64,000 nucleotides of DNA from an uncultured Francisella sp. (GTDB lineage Bacteria; Pseudomonadota; Gammaproteobacteria; Burkholderiales; Neisseriaceae), in contig CALTVE010000002.1 of the NCBI GenBank assembly GCA_943913135.1, positions 434,001 to 498,000 on the forward strand, given 5' to 3'. The first letter of the stretch is position 1. Each line of letters opens with the position of its first letter. A program made the position numbers and the translations under genes. Of this stretch, positions 62,382 through 64,000 are shown piece after piece. Under the pieces are notes generated by a model that ran no database searches, was not told the origin of the DNA, and saw only the letters and a program-made list of their open reading frames with translations.

Positions 62382-63415
62382 TTACTGGATCAGAAGCCTT
62401 GAAACGCCTACTTGACCATAACGAACTTTTTTACGACGAAATTCAGACTCTATTTCGAGAGATGTTAAGTGGTAAGATGGCTCCGGAGCTGATTGCTGCC
62501 CTTTTAATGGGTCTGAGGATGAAAGTAGAGACGGTATCAGAGGTGGCGGCCGCCGCTGAGGTGATGCGCGAATTTGCTATCAGGGTACCCGTTCATCATC
62601 CAGAAGAATTATTAGACATCGTCGGCACGGGGGGGGATGGCTTAAAAACCTTTAATATTTCAACCACCGCGCTTTTTGTCGCTGCAGCCATGGGCGCCAA
62701 AATTGCTAAGCATGGGGGCAGCGCCGTTTCTTCATCCAGTGGAGCCAGCGATGTGATGCAGGAGATGGGTATGCAATACTTGCCGCCCGCCATGATTGCT
62801 CGGAGTATTGAAGAAACTCAGATCGGGTTTATGGCGGCCGCCAGTCATAATCCGGCCCTGCGTTATGTAATGTCCGTGCGGCAAATTTTAGGTGTGCGCA
62901 CCTTATTTAATATTTTAGGACCTCTGGTCAATCCGGCGCGTGCCGGTAAACAGTTTTTGGGTGTATTTCACCATGATTTACTGGGTATTTATGCGCATGT
63001 TGGCAAAAACTTGGGAGTAAAACGCATGTTAGTAGTGCACGGTTGCGATGGGATGGATGAAATTACTGTATCGGGTCCTACCTTTGCTACTGAGTTAAAA
63101 GAAGGTGAAATAAAGAGTTTTGTAATTCATCCGGAAGATTTAGGGATGGAACTTTATAAAGATTTGAGCCCTTTAGAGGTACACAGTGCAAAGCAATCGC
63201 TTACTAAAATAGATGCGGTACTGGCGGGAGAAAAGGGGGTCGCTCGCGATATTGTTTTATTAAATGCGGGAGCGGCGCTTTATTGCGCCGGAATCGCTGA
63301 TTCTTTAGCAGAGGGAGTGGCTTTGGCCCGTGAAGGCATCGATTCAGGTAAAGCGCAAGAGAAAAAGCACACCTATATTGCTTGGACTCAACAAGTAGCT
63401 TATAGAGGAAATTAA
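62378..63415 (+). CDS. trpD: Anthranilate phosphoribosyltransferase
   Basis: Second step of the tryptophan branch, joining anthranilate and PRPP. The PRPP site is GTGGDGLKTFNIST, and KHGGSAVSSSSGASD follows. At 345 residues it is standard. It overlaps trpG by 4 nt. trpC, the usual next gene, is replaced here by a phosphomannomutase gene 3 nt downstream. Confidence 0.98.
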   Translation: MITGSEALKRLLDHNELFYDEIQTLFREMLSGKMAPELIAALLMGLRMKVETVSEVAAAAEVMREFAIRVPVHHPEELLDIVGTGGDGLKTFNISTTALFVAAAMGAKIAKHGGSAVSSSSGASDVMQEMGMQYLPPAMIARSIEETQIGFMAAASHNPALRYVMSVRQILGVRTLFNILGPLVNPARAGKQFLGVFHHDLLGIYAHVGKNLGVKRMLVVHGCDGMDEITVSGPTFATELKEGEIKSFVIHPEDLGMELYKDLSPLEVHSAKQSLTKIDAVLAGEKGVARDIVLLNAGAALYCAGIADSLAEGVALAREGIDSGKAQEKKHTYIAWTQQVAYRGN

Positions 63416-63418
63416 AGC

Positions 63419-64000
63419 GTGGCTATCGATTCATCTATCTTTAAAGCTTATGATGTACGGGGCGTTGTTGATAAAACCTTGACTCAAGAAGCCATACACG
63501 CCATCGCTTTTTCTTATGGAGAAAAAGCACGCCAGCAAGGAGTGAAAGAAGTGACAATTGGCCGCGATGGTCGTCTATCTAGCCCAAAAATTGCTCATAT
63601 TTTGGCACAAGGCTTGATGGAAATGGGGCTCACGGTAAAAGATGTAGGTGAGGTTACCACTCCTATGCTCTATTTCGCTGCTTATCATCATACTCAAGGA
63701 TCGGGGATCATGGTGACGGGCAGCCATAATCCGCCAGAATACAATGGGCTTAAATTTATGCTTGCTGGGCAAACCCTGGCTGGTGAAACGATTCGTGAAC
63801 TTTATACTTTGACTCAAAATAGGCAAATAGTTCCTGCTGCAACAGCGGGTCAGATAAAGTCTTTGCCTATCGAAAATGAATACATCCTCGCCGTACAACA
63901 GAGAATAAAACTGAATCGACCAATGAATATTATTATCGACGCCGGCAATGGAGTTGCCGGTGCTTATGCGGGGGCGCTTTATCGCGCTTTGGGAGCACAA
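63419..64000 (+). CDS. Phosphomannomutase/phosphoglucomutase (partial, C-terminus beyond window)
   Basis: Alpha-D-phosphohexomutase for GDP-mannose or glucose 1-phosphate supply to LPS and exopolysaccharide (AlgC/ManB type). The 194 visible residues start with GTG and read IFKAYDVRG, the phosphoserine loop VTGSHNPPEYNG near residue 100 and IIIDAGNGVAG. AGAGGA lies 9 nt before the GTG. The gene runs off the right edge. AlgC versus a narrower PMM or PGM cannot be decided from this part. Confidence 0.93.
   Translation, partial: MAIDSSIFKAYDVRGVVDKTLTQEAIHAIAFSYGEKARQQGVKEVTIGRDGRLSSPKIAHILAQGLMEMGLTVKDVGEVTTPMLYFAAYHHTQGSGIMVTGSHNPPEYNGLKFMLAGQTLAGETIRELYTLTQNRQIVPAATAGQIKSLPIENEYILAVQQRIKLNRPMNIIIDAGNGVAGAYAGALYRALGAQ

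Noticed and set aside
63575..64000. 141-residue minus-strand ORF at the right edge
   Set aside because: It is the antisense of the phosphomannomutase gene, whose plus-strand motifs are unmistakable.
1..64000. Mobile elements, CRISPR array, phage or toxin-antitoxin modules
   Set aside because: No transposase, integrase, regular repeat-spacer array or paired small toxin genes were seen on either strand.

Overview
The window is a gene-dense chromosomal segment of a Gram-negative gammaproteobacterium of moderate-to-low GC (judged by eye, not computed). LPS transport and Kdo genes (lptB-lptA-lptC-kdsC-kdsD), a PilQ secretin cluster and FabI indicate a diderm cell. Gammaproteobacterial neighbourhoods include rluC divergent from rne, mrcA divergent from pilMNOPQ-aroK-aroB, uvrC-pgsA, rlmE-ftsH and rpmI-rplT-pheS-pheT-ihfA-tRNA-Pro. 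I cannot name the genus. No insertion sequence, prophage, integrase or CRISPR array was seen.

Layout, left to right. 1-4.2 kb: a leftward run aroA-kdsD-kdsC-lptC-lptA-lptB (lptB cut by the window edge). 4.3-5.4 kb: an unrecognised 357-residue protein. 5.4-11.2 kb, leftward: rluC-sppA-pyrD-tRNA-Ser, then clpB with a good heat-shock promoter candidate. 11.2-13.9 kb: rne with a long structured leader, then tRNA-Asn with a near-consensus promoter. 13.9-15.8 kb: hisG-hisD, divergent from fabI. 17.4-19.9 kb: an acetyl-CoA acetyltransferase and icd. 19.9-24.1 kb, leftward: mrcA, folE2 and rpoH, the last with a large perfect hairpin in its leader. 24.5-34.4 kb: pilMNOPQ-aroK-aroB, a small membrane protein and gcvP. 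34.4-37.3 kb, leftward: a small secreted protein, uvrC and pgsA. 37.4-41.8 kb: guaB and uvrA.

41.8-43.6 kb is the one accessory-looking interval. It holds an unusual protein made of two PriCT-2 (primase C-terminal) domains plus a C-terminal membrane anchor, and a small secreted cysteine protein. 43.6-46.5 kb: gltX-ilvA, leftward. 46.7-51.6 kb: tyrS-dapC-fabD-fabG-gloB. 51.6-56.9 kb: tal (leftward), an EamA transporter with nnrE, and rlmE-ftsH. 57.0-61.6 kb, leftward: rpmI-rplT-pheS-pheT-ihfA-tRNA-Pro. 61.8-64.0 kb: trpG-trpD and a phosphomannomutase cut by the right edge.

Most of the window is housekeeping: envelope building, aromatic, His, Trp, Ile and diaminopimelate synthesis, fatty acids, translation, DNA repair and proteostasis. 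Many operons are tightly packed with 4-nt ATGA/GTGA overlaps, and two convergent pairs end 1 nt apart. The most interesting observations are the tandem PriCT-2 tail-anchored protein, the sharing of one base between the pyrD stop codon and tRNA-Ser, the rpoH leader hairpin, palindromes in the folE2 promoter and the hisG/fabI gap, and three unrecognised proteins. All start-site choices, promoters and terminators are read by eye from sequence and have not been tested.
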